A stretch of 64,000 nucleotides of DNA, from contig JAEPQZ010000004.1 of assembly GCA_016758905.1 (NCBI GenBank), positions 496,001 through 560,000 of the forward strand, in the 5' to 3' direction. The notes beneath the pieces were generated by a model. The model made no database searches, had not been told where the DNA came from, and saw only the letters and a program-made list of their open reading frames with translations. Below, piece after piece: positions 45,801-55,585 of the stretch. Position numbers and translations under genes: made by a program. Origin of the DNA: Umbelopsis isabellina (lineage: Eukaryota; Mucoromycota; Umbelopsidomycetes; Umbelopsidales; Umbelopsidaceae). Each line of letters opens with the position of its first letter. The first letter of the stretch is position 1.

Positions 45801-46969
45801 ATGACGAGAAGGTGTTCCGAACACGCTCCAAGATGCGAAATCCTAGCCCACATTGGAATGCCGTTACCGAGCATTTTATTCGTGATATAAACACCTCGTT
45901 TGTCCGTATTTCGGTCAAACACGCCGTAGAATTGGAACGTGACCCAGTCCTGGGTACTCGTGTCGTCAATCTCAAGGATGCTTTTGAAAACCAAAGCGAT
46001 GATATCAAGGAAACTCAACGCTGGCTACCTCTCAAAGACGGCATTGGATTTGGCAAAATCTTGGTGACCATGCGATATAAGCCTATCAAGTTGACCATTC
46101 CAAAGCAGCTAACAGGATCAGTCGTTGGAACCCTTGTCATTGATAAGATTACCTTCAAAGGCTTTGGAGAGCCATTCTCTAGCAGTGTCAAGTCCCTTAA
46201 GGCTGTCCTGGCTGCTAATGTTGTCCCTGCCATGAACAAGTATTTGAAAGCTAAAGATTCTGACCAACAATCAGAAGAAAATCCCAGTGGTAACGAAGTG
46301 TCTTGGTCAGGAAAGCGTCTTTACTTCCCTATCGTCATGCGCTATAGAACTGCCATCTACATACATCTCAACACCGGCGGTATGAGTGGAAAGAGAGCAA
46401 CCGGTCGTCTCTGGTTGCGCAACATTCATGATGATGATGCTCAAGATATCACCATAGGCATGCACGAGGCATTGGCTCATAACAGTAAAGAAGCTAACCG
46501 CAATACCGATGACTGGGAACAATCTGGTCCTAACGGTACCTGCACACTTCATGCCTTGTTCATTCCTGGATATTCCAGTGTTCACACCAACTTGCCATCA
46601 TTCCGCAAGGATATGGTCGGTGCCGATCCTTTCAAGGAACTTCAAAACGATCGTGACTCTCAAGACTGGGCCAAAGCTCACGCTGAGGCTTCAGGTGATA
46701 AAGGAAAGAGAAAGCGTAGCAGCTCTATCAGCACTGATGCGTCATCTGAATATGGTGAAGAATCTGACGAAGCAACCGACGATGATGATGAAGATGATGT
46801 CTTGATGAGAGAACTCCTAAACAGTGGACGTTCTGAAAAGATCAGAAAATACAGACTGCTTCGTAAATTGGCTTGGAGTCGAGATCTCGTTAAAGACAAG
46901 GTTGATTCCATTCGTGGAGGTTTTAATAGCGAACAGCGAATGAATAGATCCGTTGCAAAGGAAGCCTAA
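42886..46969 (+). CDS. Tricalbin / extended-synaptotagmin-type ER-PM tether (SMP and C2 domains)
   Basis: Seven exons: 42886-43531, 43594-44001, 44079-44161, 44229-44369, 44449-44504, 44574-45217, 45291-46969; 1218 aa. A disordered N-terminus of about 310 residues precedes a hydrophobic hairpin (LKYIVMSCAVCYLFGKF and GWVAGLLSILGGAFAWW), which anchors the protein in the ER. The SMP lipid-transfer domain follows (ETVEWLNYCVEKIWRSIDPQ, RVQMIRIFPPLPGQ, SPEMPFVSKVTIAFTSVPKI), then at least two C2 domains: KDPRWNESLYLLVHE...LKVWDADKIKFDDVWG and SPYALVYINDEKVFRTRSKMRNPSPHWN. Calcium-binding aspartates look only partly kept. A Ser/Asp/Glu-rich tail ends the protein. Intron 5 (44505-44573) is GC-AG. 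The family moves lipid and tethers ER to plasma membrane. Confidence 0.93.
44505..44573 (+). other. GC-AG intron (69 nt) in the tricalbin gene
   Basis: Donor AAAT|GCAAGT, branch point TCTAACAC, acceptor TTTCCACAG. Only this split joins VQ-M-IRIFPPLPG in the SMP domain in frame. The neighbouring GT (CAA|GTATTA) would break the frame. Confidence 0.88.
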
Positions 46970-47323
46970 TTTAGCATGGCAAAATTTCCACATGTACCAC
47001 TCCGTATGCCATGGTTTCTATTCTTTTATTCTGAACGTATTTATAGTAGATACAAGCCGCTACTTTGTTTTATATGTATATGTTCTGTATGTTTAATAAA
47101 AAAAATCAATATCAAATCATTATTTTTTTCTTTTCAAAATGCAGTGACAGAAATTTGTGATTAGAACAATGGTACTGGATAACTATCGGATTACGACATT
47201 TAGTCTCTACGCCATGCCATTGGCTGGTAGACTCCGCAACATTATCCGGGAAGGATCTCGTTTTTTTGTTGGATGAGCCCCGCTAAACTTTTGGATACTC
47301 GTTTCTCTTCTTCATAATTGACT
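46970..47323. other. Spacer between tricalbin and SQR genes
   Basis: 3' flank of tricalbin, with an AATAAAA-like run at 47094-47103, followed by the SQR promoter. No gene supported. Confidence 0.45.
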
Positions 47324-49023
47324 ATGTTTGCGTTACGTACCCGTTTGGCTCCACTTTGCACAAGAGGTTTTGCTACTGCTGCCTCTGAGACAAAGCCTGC
47401 CACAGATAAGGCCTATAAGGTCGTGGTTGTAGGTGGCGGTCCTGGTGGATTGTCAGGTATGGATTTTTTATTTTATTTTATTTTATATATATTCAAAAGT
47501 TATGTGAATCAGCGCTACGATGGGAATTGACACTGATTGTAAATAGTATCATCAACCATTTCCAAGATGCTCGGTCAAAGCCAAGTTGCTGTCATTGAGC
47601 CTTCAAGCGTTCATTATGTAAGTATCGAAATATAGCCAGACTTATGCTAATTTAGTCAGCATATCTTATATGTGGTGCATCAATGTTTCAACACTATTGA
47701 CACCTTGTTGCGTTAGTATCAACCCATGTGGACCTATGTTGGTGGTGGTCTCAAGTCATTCGACGAATCACAACGCCCTATGGGCGATCTCATTTCACCT
47801 CAAGCGGACTGGATTCAAGACAAGGTGACAAAAGTTAACCCCGAAGAAAACACCGTTACCCTTGCTAATGGCCAACGCGTCGGTTATGACTATCTTGTTG
47901 TTGCTGCTGGTATCCAAGTAAACTGGGACAACATCAAGGGTTTGAAAGATGCCCTGGGTAAGGATGGTGTCACTTCCAACTACTCTGCCGATAGCGTACA
48001 AAAGACCTGGCAATTCATTCAAGACTTCAAAGGCGGTAACGCCATTTTCACTTTCCCTGCTACTCCTCCCAAGGTACACTTTATACTTATTGTCATAGAA
48101 CCCGAGTTTTGTGGGATAATATGAAACGAATACTGATACTTTTTTTTTTTTATAAAAAAAAAAATAGTGCCCTGGTGCCCCTACCAAGATCACCTTTTTG
48201 GCTGAAGAGGCATTCCGCGACCTCGGCGTCCGCGATAAAACTCAGGTCATTTACAACCATGGTGGTGCTAAGATCTTTGGTGTTGATCACTATGGAAAGA
48301 TTTTGCAGCGCTTGGCTGATGAGCGTGGTATTCAAACCAACTATTTCCATGAACTGATTGAAATTAATGCTGGAAATAAGGAAGCTGTGTTCCGCAACAA
48401 TCAGAACAAGGAGCTCAAGACCTACAACTATGACTTTATCCATGTCGCCCCACCCTGTGGACCTCCTGCTTTCATCAAGGAATCTAACCTTGCTGATGCC
48501 GCTGGTTGGGTCGATGTTGACAAAGAAACCACCCGTCACAACAAGTTCAAGAACGTTTATGCTCTCGGTGACTGCTCATCTCTTCCCACTTCCAAGACTG
48601 CCGCCGCCATCACCGCTGAGTCTGGTGTCCTCAAGCACAACTTGATTGCCGATCTCGAAGGCAAGACCGTCGAGCCCGCCAAATATGACGGCTACACTAG
48701 TTGCCCATTGATTGTTGGCAAGAAACAGTTGATTTTGGCTGAATTCTCAGGTTACACGGGTAAACCTATGGAAACTTTCCCTGTCGATCAACGAAATATC
48801 AGCTCTCTAGCTCAGTTGTTGAATAAGGAGGTAAAGTATAAAAAGAAACGTTTTTTAGTTTCATAGTTAAAAAGGGATTTGGTTTTGGGACTAAATATGG
48901 CGTTTTTCTTATTCTCAATAGATCATTCCTGAAATCTACTGGAGAGAACTTTTGACTGGCAGATGGACTGGCCCAGGCAAATACCGTGAAGCTATGTCAT
49001 CTTTCCGCGGCAAGTACGATTAG
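47324..49023 (+). CDS. SQR: Mitochondrial sulfide:quinone oxidoreductase
   Basis: Five exons: 47324-47456, 47547-47617, 47717-48073, 48168-48830, 48922-49023; 441 aa. It oxidises hydrogen sulfide and passes electrons to ubiquinone at the mitochondrial inner membrane (S. pombe Hmt2, human SQOR). The N-terminus is a presequence (MFALRTRLAPLCTRGFATAA). The FAD motif VVVVGGGPGGLS is split by intron 1. The quinone/FAD segment YQPMWTYVGGGLK opens exon 3. Redox cysteines are C188 (CPGAPTK, first residue of exon 4) and C366 (TSCPLIVG), 178 residues apart, the same spacing as in human SQOR. YALGDCSSLPTSKTAAAI is the second FAD box. Budding yeast lacks this enzyme; it suits a respiring filamentous fungus. 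Intron 3 has facing T and A tracts. Confidence 0.95.
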
Positions 49024-49338
49024 AGAGCTTCTTAATATACATACGTACTATTTTACAATATAAACAGGAATAAAACACAATATAAAATATTAGCAAAGAG
49101 TTGGTTTAACAAGCAGTAAATTGAGCAGTGTTAAAAAAAAAAAAAAAGAAGATCGCAATTAACACAAGCTAAAATTTCATTAGCGCGCGTTGTAATTTGC
49201 ACAATGAATCCAGAACATGGGCCAGCAGCTATCACAGTGCCCCAAGCCAATGTCACAGTAATAAATACACCCTTTTAGTTTTTTGGGGAACTTGTTTATC
49301 TCTCTTCCCTTTTATCCACATCACACTACACATATAAC
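49024..49338. other. Spacer with a poly-A tract
   Basis: Between SQR and a small plus-strand gene. A run of 15 A occurs at 49133-49147. An AATAAATACACC element at 49260-49271, about 70 bp before the next start codon, could act as a TATA-like box. Confidence 0.45.
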
Positions 49339-49701
49339 ATGGTTTTCAACTCTTACTCAAGAATCGAGAATGATACCGAGTCATTGTTAGACAGTGTTCC
49401 TTCATCCGTGTCACCCGCTCCACAGCAGCAACGAGATCGATCTATGTCGTCCCCACCACGACCATCGTTTCGTCCGAGCAATCGCAACCGAGCTATTAGC
49501 GATCCGTACTTTGGGCAGTCCACCTCAAGCAAGTGGCAACCACTAGAGGATTTCGGCGAAGAAGTAACCGAAGGCATGTACGACGAAGATGATCAAGAGG
49601 ACCTCCTTGTGGTTTCTCGACCACCATTGACTCGCAAGAAAAGCAGCGGTCTCGGTCTGTTCAAGCAAAATGTACTCAAGGCTGTCGGCATCAAATCCTA
49701 A
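49339..49701 (+). CDS. Small hydrophilic protein, unknown function
   Basis: Intronless, 120 aa, no family recognised. The protein is disordered: Ser/Pro/Arg-rich first half (SSVSPAPQQQRDRSMSSPPRPSFRP), several Arg-x-x-Ser sites (NRNRAISDP, LTRKKSSGL) that look like kinase or 14-3-3 targets, an acidic centre (EDFGEEVTEGMYDEDDQEDL), and a short amphipathic C-terminus (GLGLFKQNVLKAVGIKS). The reading frame, a TATA-like element and a CT-rich leader (49290-49338) support a real gene. Function is unknown; a phospho-regulated adaptor is only a guess. Confidence 0.6.
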   Translation: MVFNSYSRIENDTESLLDSVPSSVSPAPQQQRDRSMSSPPRPSFRPSNRNRAISDPYFGQSTSSKWQPLEDFGEEVTEGMYDEDDQEDLLVVSRPPLTRKKSSGLGLFKQNVLKAVGIKS

Positions 49702-50269
49702 AATCTGTAGATATTAAGAAATTAACCTTTCGGATTTGGCGTTGTTAGGTGTGACACGCGAGCTGGACTCTCACTCCCATTTGAAACTAAAATTGACCCC
49801 GATGGCCTAGATGCAGTTAGCGAGACTTGCCAAGTGTAAACGTTGATATATCAGCATGATTGGTTCCCCTCGTCTTCGTTCATCATTGAAGATAAAATAA
49901 ATAAATAAAAAACCTTGATGGCGCTTCATTATGCAAAGTCATTCAGTATCATTATTCCCCCTTTATATATGTGACAAGGTTCAAATAAAAAAGACTAATG
50001 GTGTTAAAGCGCGAAAGAAAAAAAAAAAAAAAAAAAGAAGGTTCTTCGTATATTGAGCAATGCCTTTTTGAACGCCTCCAATATGTAAAAAAAAATGTTT
50101 AGGGTATGTTTAGAAAAAAAAGGTGTGGCTTTTGCTTGTAATAAAGGGCGGGCGGGCGGGATGGCAGAAAATAATAAATGGTTTTGGCTTTTTCTTTTTG
50201 AAAAAAGGAATTGAACTAAGTAGATAATTCGTGGTGGAATACAAACAGATAGTAAATGTGATCTGTTTT
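49702..50269. other. Convergent spacer rich in A-runs, with a G-quadruplex motif
   Basis: Facing 3' flanks of the small 120-aa gene and the F-BAR/SH3 gene. Poly-A tracts lie at 50018-50036, 50088-50095 and 50114-50121. The GGGC repeat at 50146-50160 is listed separately. No gene supported. Confidence 0.5.
50146..50160 (+). repeat. Four-run G-quadruplex motif
   Basis: GGGCGGGCGGGCGGG: four G-triplets with one-base loops in otherwise AT-rich DNA, 110 bp beyond the F-BAR/SH3 stop codon. It is the exact reverse complement of the motif at 27464-27478. Confidence 0.92.
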
Positions 50270-53200
50270 TTAAAGTGTCTTTAAAGTCTTCATAAAGTTG
50301 CTAGGAACCAGCCCTCGCTGTCGTCGGCTTTGATGGAGTATCTCAGCTTCCCACCATCCATCCTGTTGTTTGGTGATGACTGCCAAGACGTCATTGGTTT
50401 CAAAAGATAGTTCAGCATCTGGTATTTGCGCCTTGTAGCTCCATAGAGCTTGCACTATAAACAGGGTCCATAGATTAGGATTTCGTGTGCGATGGTGGCT
50501 ATACCAACAAATAATACAAAAACAATTACCATATTCCAAAATGGGTGTGCCATCCGCCAAAGTGGCTGATGAAGTTGGCCAGTTTGGGTTGCTCGGGGTA
50601 TCGCCAGATTGTCGGTGCCGGAGCTGTTCCATTCCTAAAGAACTCATTCTTTGGGCTATTTGAACGACATCTCCTGGCTTCTGCTTTTGCGGTGACCACG
50701 ATAAATCTGGTGTAGATGATCCACCGCCCAATCCTAATGCCGAATCAGGTCCGCGTTCGCCTCCACCACGGTTTATAGCTATTGGGCTCGATGCCTGCGG
50801 TGGATGACCCGCCGGTGGCAACGGTGGTCCGCTCTCGCTGTCTGATATGGTGTGACTCAACATACTAGGCGCATGACCGGTCTCTTGCTCTCCATTCGTA
50901 ACCATTTGCCGGGGTTTGTCTCGACTTCGCTTGCTTTCTTTATCTCGTTTGAAAATGTTGAGTGAGAATCGACTATTAGAACGTTCTTTCAATTTTTCCA
51001 CTTGATGTGCAGGCATGACGAATGGATCAGTAGCACTACGCGGTGCTGATCGAGATTCAACTTCGGATCGGCTGGGTTTGGGTGCAGCATCAGTTGTACG
51101 TGCCTTTTCTGGCATGGATGACTTTGCAAACGCCGTTTTCATCTTAAATGCTAATGATGGACTTTTAGTGCCGTTTGGCGAAGGAGGCTCAATACTCGGT
51201 GAGCTGCGGTTGTGCTCGACCTTGTTATTCTGCCTTGGTCCTTCATGGTTTTTGTCCGGGAATGTCATCATGGTCGCCGCCGCGCGGGTCAGAAAAGGCG
51301 ATGAAGCATTGTCAACATAAGAGGATGAAAGCGCGGGTTGGAAGCCCGCGCTATCTTGTTCAACCTGGTTGCCTTGCAAATGGTCGAAGCCCCATGGTGG
51401 TGGTCGTATGCCTAGATCAACATCTTCTTCTTCAGTAGGAGGGTACATATAGTTTGGCTCGTTATATGAAGAGTTGACACCAGGTGTTCGGGCTGGTGAT
51501 TTGGCAGATTCTTTATTGTTTCGCACTGGAGACATAGAATCGGGCGTTATGGGCGGCATAGGCGACGGCATGCTTATCTGCGGTGATCTAGGAGTAAAAT
51601 GGTCTTGTTGAAGTTGCGATAAACTCATCTTGTGTTGCGGACTGTTGCCTTCTGTCATTGGCGACTCGTGTGTTCTAGCTGAATTAGTTTGAGAAGTATC
51701 GACTGGCGCATTGAGGTTATGCGTATTCAGTGGCACTGGCAATACTGGTTTCTTCATCGACACAGGGCTGGACATAAGACTGGTTTTCTGATCGGAGAGT
51801 ATGGTCACTGGTGATAATTGTGTTGGTGATCGCGCTACTGCTGCTCCGTGATTCGATACCCGTCGTTCGCCTTTAGTAGATGTTGGACCTGTACTGGAGC
51901 GTTTTTCCGCTTCAGGAGTAGGTTCAGTGTCATTTTGCACTCGAGGTGACGACACATCGTCTTTCTGACTGCTACCGTGAATGGAGGATGAACCTTCATT
52001 CACAGTTGGACGAGGGTTGGAGGATCTTGAAATGATAAAGTCTGAAACACTTCCGCCATCATCGTTGCTACTGTCGCTTCGAGGATGTTCTCCATTCTGT
52101 GTTTGCTTGAGGGAATCATCTTTTAAATTTTTGGTATCGATTGCTGGTGGTTTGAGATCAGTCTTTTCGTCCTCGGCTGATTCACTCTCTATTAACTCCT
52201 TTGACCGCCTTCTGGAAACTTCATATCCATTATCTGGTTCTGGTACAGCTAGCATACCATTGGTTGATAACGGTGACATTGCTGTATGATTCGCTAGTTG
52301 CATGGAATCACCACTGAGGTTTCGCATGGTTGGCAGTCGTTTGAGTTGTACATCAACAGATCGAAGCTCTTCATCTACTACAGGGATGGTAATTTCTCGA
52401 ATCTGCTTTGATTCCGCTTTTCCGCTAGCTTTCCCTTCTTCACTTGTCGGGCTACCCCATAAACTGCCTGGCGGCGCTATCGGCGGCAATGGCTTTAACA
52501 CGGAACCGCCAGTAGCATCTGATCGTTTGCTGGAATGTTTTAGCTTCTCGAAATGATTTTCGTATTTCAGTGGTTCTAAAGGCAACAAACGTCAGATCGT
52601 TGGCTGGATTCGAAAAGTTGCTTTACATCTGGCAGTTGTACTAACCTGGAGGAACTTGACCAGTTCTTCGTTTCTGTACAAAGAGATCTAAATCTTTGCC
52701 TACTTCCATGCACTCGAGTGATGTTCGGATACGTTCACATGACTGAGGGATTTCTAAGCAGTTAGAGACGTGGTCATGCACAAATGAATTTGGGAATTCA
52801 GTTTTTTCGTACCTGATCATCAATAGTATGTACACTGGACATCATGTTAGCATACGCCCAGAGACTACTGCGCAAATAATGCAATCGTCGCTCTTCCAGA
52901 CTTTGAAATACGTCGCACACTTCCCGCCACTCTTCATACCACTGGTTGTAGGCTGTTGCTAAGGTCTGTGTAGCCTGTTTATATAATTGATCTATTGAAT
53001 TGTCGCAAGCACATTAACATACATATGGTGATTTTAATACAACAATCAATGGTTCCTGTTGTTTGCAACATACCTGTTTGCGCCACTTGCTCCTGCAGCT
53101 ATTGGAAAGCGAAACCATATTGTGTGACCGAGTCAGTGCACCGATCTACCCAATTCGTGCGCTGGATTTTTAAACCAATCAGCTCTTACCTTAGCAATAT

Positions 53201-54068
53201 CCTCTTGTCCAACCTGGTGTGAATGCTCCTCTAATCTTCGTCTCATATCCATCAAGTGTTGGCAGTGCATTTCATATATATCTTTAGCCTGGTAGTTAAA
53301 AAAAATTCGCACGGTTCGGTAAGTAATCTGTGTCTGTAAGACTGTCGGGCATGAGTTTCGGTGTTTTTGGATCGTTTTTATCTTACTTTGGTAGCATTTG
53401 AAACCTGCAGAGCTTTCTGCTTTTTGGCAGCATCAGCTCTATCTAGTGTCTGTTGAGAAGTGATATTGGTGTGAGCCGGTCATAGCATATAAAGGAGGTA
53501 GTAGCGGTAGTTTAGTTTTTTCTGAAAATACGTACAGCTTGCCGGATCTCCTTTTGGTCTTGGACAAAGCTGGCTAGGGGTATGTCGAGGTGATGTTTTA
53601 TTTGTTGAGCGAGATCAAGATGTGCTCTGGCAGCCGCTTCAGTAGCTGCTGGTATGTCGCTTAGTGTCTCTGAAAATGTGCTTCCAAACTCTTCGTGGTC
53701 TCCTATGGGACTTTGCGCAATTTGTAATAATCGTTCTCCGTAGTCTTCCTCGAGCTGGGCACTACAAATATGAGGGAAAAATAATAATAATGTTTAAGTC
53801 GCCACAGAACAAAGAAATGACTGTAGCATAGAAGGTGAAATGGTTGGTTCATTACCGTTTCTCGAAAAGGCGTTTAATTTGCTCGGATGTTTGTTTTGAT
53901 CGTCTGGAGCGTTCTACGATAACCTGAATGCTAGCTTCCTCATTTCCCTAGATGGTTTCAAGGTATGAGAGAATGGCTTCGAACAAATAAAAACGGACAT
54001 GACAGGTTATGTCGACACTTTACCCAAAAGTTATCCGCAAACGGGTGATGCAGGCCCTCAGTGGCCAT
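50270..54068 (-). CDS. F-BAR and SH3 protein of the PCH family (Cdc15/Imp2/Hof1-like)
   Basis: Ten exons: 54068-54024, 53947-53856, 53761-53536, 53449-53387, 53288-53190, 53098-53074, 52958-52813, 52742-52646, 52575-50530, 50454-50270; 1007 aa. The N-terminal F-BAR domain (about 1-265) begins HHPFADNFWG, typical of PCH proteins, and includes AQLEEDYGERLLQIA, the WREVCDVFQSLEERRLHYLR helix and the DDQSCERIRTSLE end. A disordered Ser/Pro-rich region of about 680 residues follows, full of SP and SPxxP sites, likely heavily phosphorylated. The C-terminal SH3 (ALWSYKAQIPDAELSFETND, GWWEAEI, GLVPSNFMKTL) closes it. Relatives bend membrane and scaffold the cytokinetic ring. Exon 6 has only 25 nt. 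The acceptor of exon 7 (CTTAG|CA) is set by frame, since an earlier CAG breaks it. Bzz1 is less likely: one SH3 only. Confidence 0.88.
53074..53098 (-). other. 25-nt micro-exon in the F-BAR domain
   Basis: Encodes LQEQVAQT, which continues the F-BAR helix between IAK and ATAYNQWYEEW. It is bounded by CAATAG and GTATGT. Confidence 0.7.
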
Positions 54069-54223
54069 TTGCAACGGTGATAAAGTAGAAGTCTGCTGTT
54101 GCGTAACCGGCAAACTTGCAAGAGATATTTTTTCGGGGGGCGATGTGGAGCAAATTGACTTGAAGCTTTTTCGGCCACCACTCACCCCAAATTTTCTGGC
54201 ATTTGCTTCTTACCAAAAGTTCC
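54069..54223. promoter_or_regulatory. Bidirectional promoter of the F-BAR/SH3 and MSP genes
   Basis: 155 bp between divergent start codons. No TATA box; a GGGGGGCG stretch lies at 54137-54143. Both promoters must overlap. Confidence 0.55.
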
Positions 54224-55070
54224 ATGTCGGCCAAGCATTCTCCAGTTATCCGCATTTCACCGCCAGAATTCCAATTCTATCGTAAGTAGCCTTTCAGCGT
54301 TGCCCGATTTCGAAACGGCAGTTGGACTTATTGGTTCTGCAATCGCCTGTCTTGTTACAGCGTCAAGACAAGGTTCTGGCTACACAGCCCGGTTACATGT
54401 TAAGAATTTGATTGATAATTCAGTAGCGTTCAAGGTAAGGTTATCAATATGGAGATTGCATGAATGTGCACGCGGCTGGGTCTAATGATTTCACTAGTTC
54501 AAAACCAATGCGCCTACACGTTATTCCGTCAAACCTGTGTTGGCGCTATTGCATCCCGGAGAAGCCATTGAAACCTATGGTATGGTGCTATTTTGCTGTG
54601 AAGTCAACTATAATTGCCAATGGAACGTGATTATTAAATAACGTTTTCGCAGTTCGTTCAGAGGGTGCCATCAGTGAGCAGGACAAGTTTTTGATTCAAA
54701 GTGTACCTCTCACGGACGCAGAGTCCGATCATGGCATGACTTCGGCCGACGTAAGTGCGAAATTGAGAAATTAATTTTTGTCACAACAGCCCTTATTGAC
54801 ATTAGCATTTTGGTTTAGTGGAAAGCACTTGATAAACGACGGGTGACCGATAATTTCATTAATTGTGTTATGATGCGAGGGCAGAGACCAAGAGTACAGT
54901 CTATAGAATCACGTTCGTCTTCTCCACCATTATCACCGCGCCTGTCACCGATCCCATTTCCGCCACCGTCTCCGTCAGTTTCTTCAACTCAGCACGTTGA
55001 CGACGACGAGAGTATCGAACAAAAGGATACACCAGTATTCCCTACATTCAAGGTAAAAATACGACTTTAA
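54224..55070 (+). CDS. MSP-domain (VAP-like) protein
   Basis: Five exons: 54224-54281, 54361-54434, 54498-54579, 54653-54750, 54819-55070; 187 aa. The MSP fold runs from about 10 to 115: IRISPPEFQFYPSRQGS, ARLHVKNLIDNSVAFKFKTNAPTRYSVKPVLALLHPGEAIE, then DKFLIQSVPLTD. In VAP/Scs2 proteins this domain binds FFAT motifs at ER contact sites. A Ser/Pro-rich, proline-dense tail follows (SSPPLSPRLSPIPFPPPSP). No C-terminal membrane anchor is encoded in this model, unlike yeast Scs2. The end is uncertain: AAG|GTAAAA near 55051 could be a donor to a short exon after TTTAG at about 55143, which adds about a dozen residues and still no membrane helix. It may be a soluble MSP protein. Confidence 0.82.
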
Positions 55071-55585
55071 TTTATGTCTATGAGTTTCCATGTAAAATCA
55101 TACATTATACTAAATTTGCATTTGCAAAGATTATTTTGTTTAGTATCATTTGCCTTCTAATTGGTTTATTTATACCCTTTGAAAAGTTCAGTTTGCTCTT
55201 TACAAACTGAGCACTACCTCAGACCCTTGATTAATGTATCTTGTAACGTTTTTTGTTTAATATCTGCTTGGACCTTGCAAGGCTTATAGAATAGTCTTTT
55301 CTAGATATTGTTTGAAAGAAATGTTCTGCTTGTATCAACCCTTAATAACATCGCAACGTAGTAAAATTATTGCCACTATTATAACCAAGGCTATGTCAAA
55401 CAGACCTAAAGTTTTATGACATTTGATCGTATTATCCATTCCTAAGCATGGATGTAATTTTCAAAAAAGTTCAAGATCAACATTTAATTTTTTTTGTGAG
55501 GTGTTGGAATACAATATAAGTCTTTTTTATCTAACTACGATCCAGCAGTTTTAGAAAAAAGCACCTTCTAAAAGGCATTCACAGA
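55071..55585. other. Convergent spacer of the MSP and STT3 genes
   Basis: AT-rich 3' flanks. It may hold a last exon of the MSP gene (about 55143-55182) but nothing else is supported. Confidence 0.4.

Noticed and set aside
42886-49701. A coordinated cluster of tricalbin, SQR and the small gene
   Set aside because: Same strand, but spacers of 300 bp or more and unrelated functions; no sign of co-regulation.
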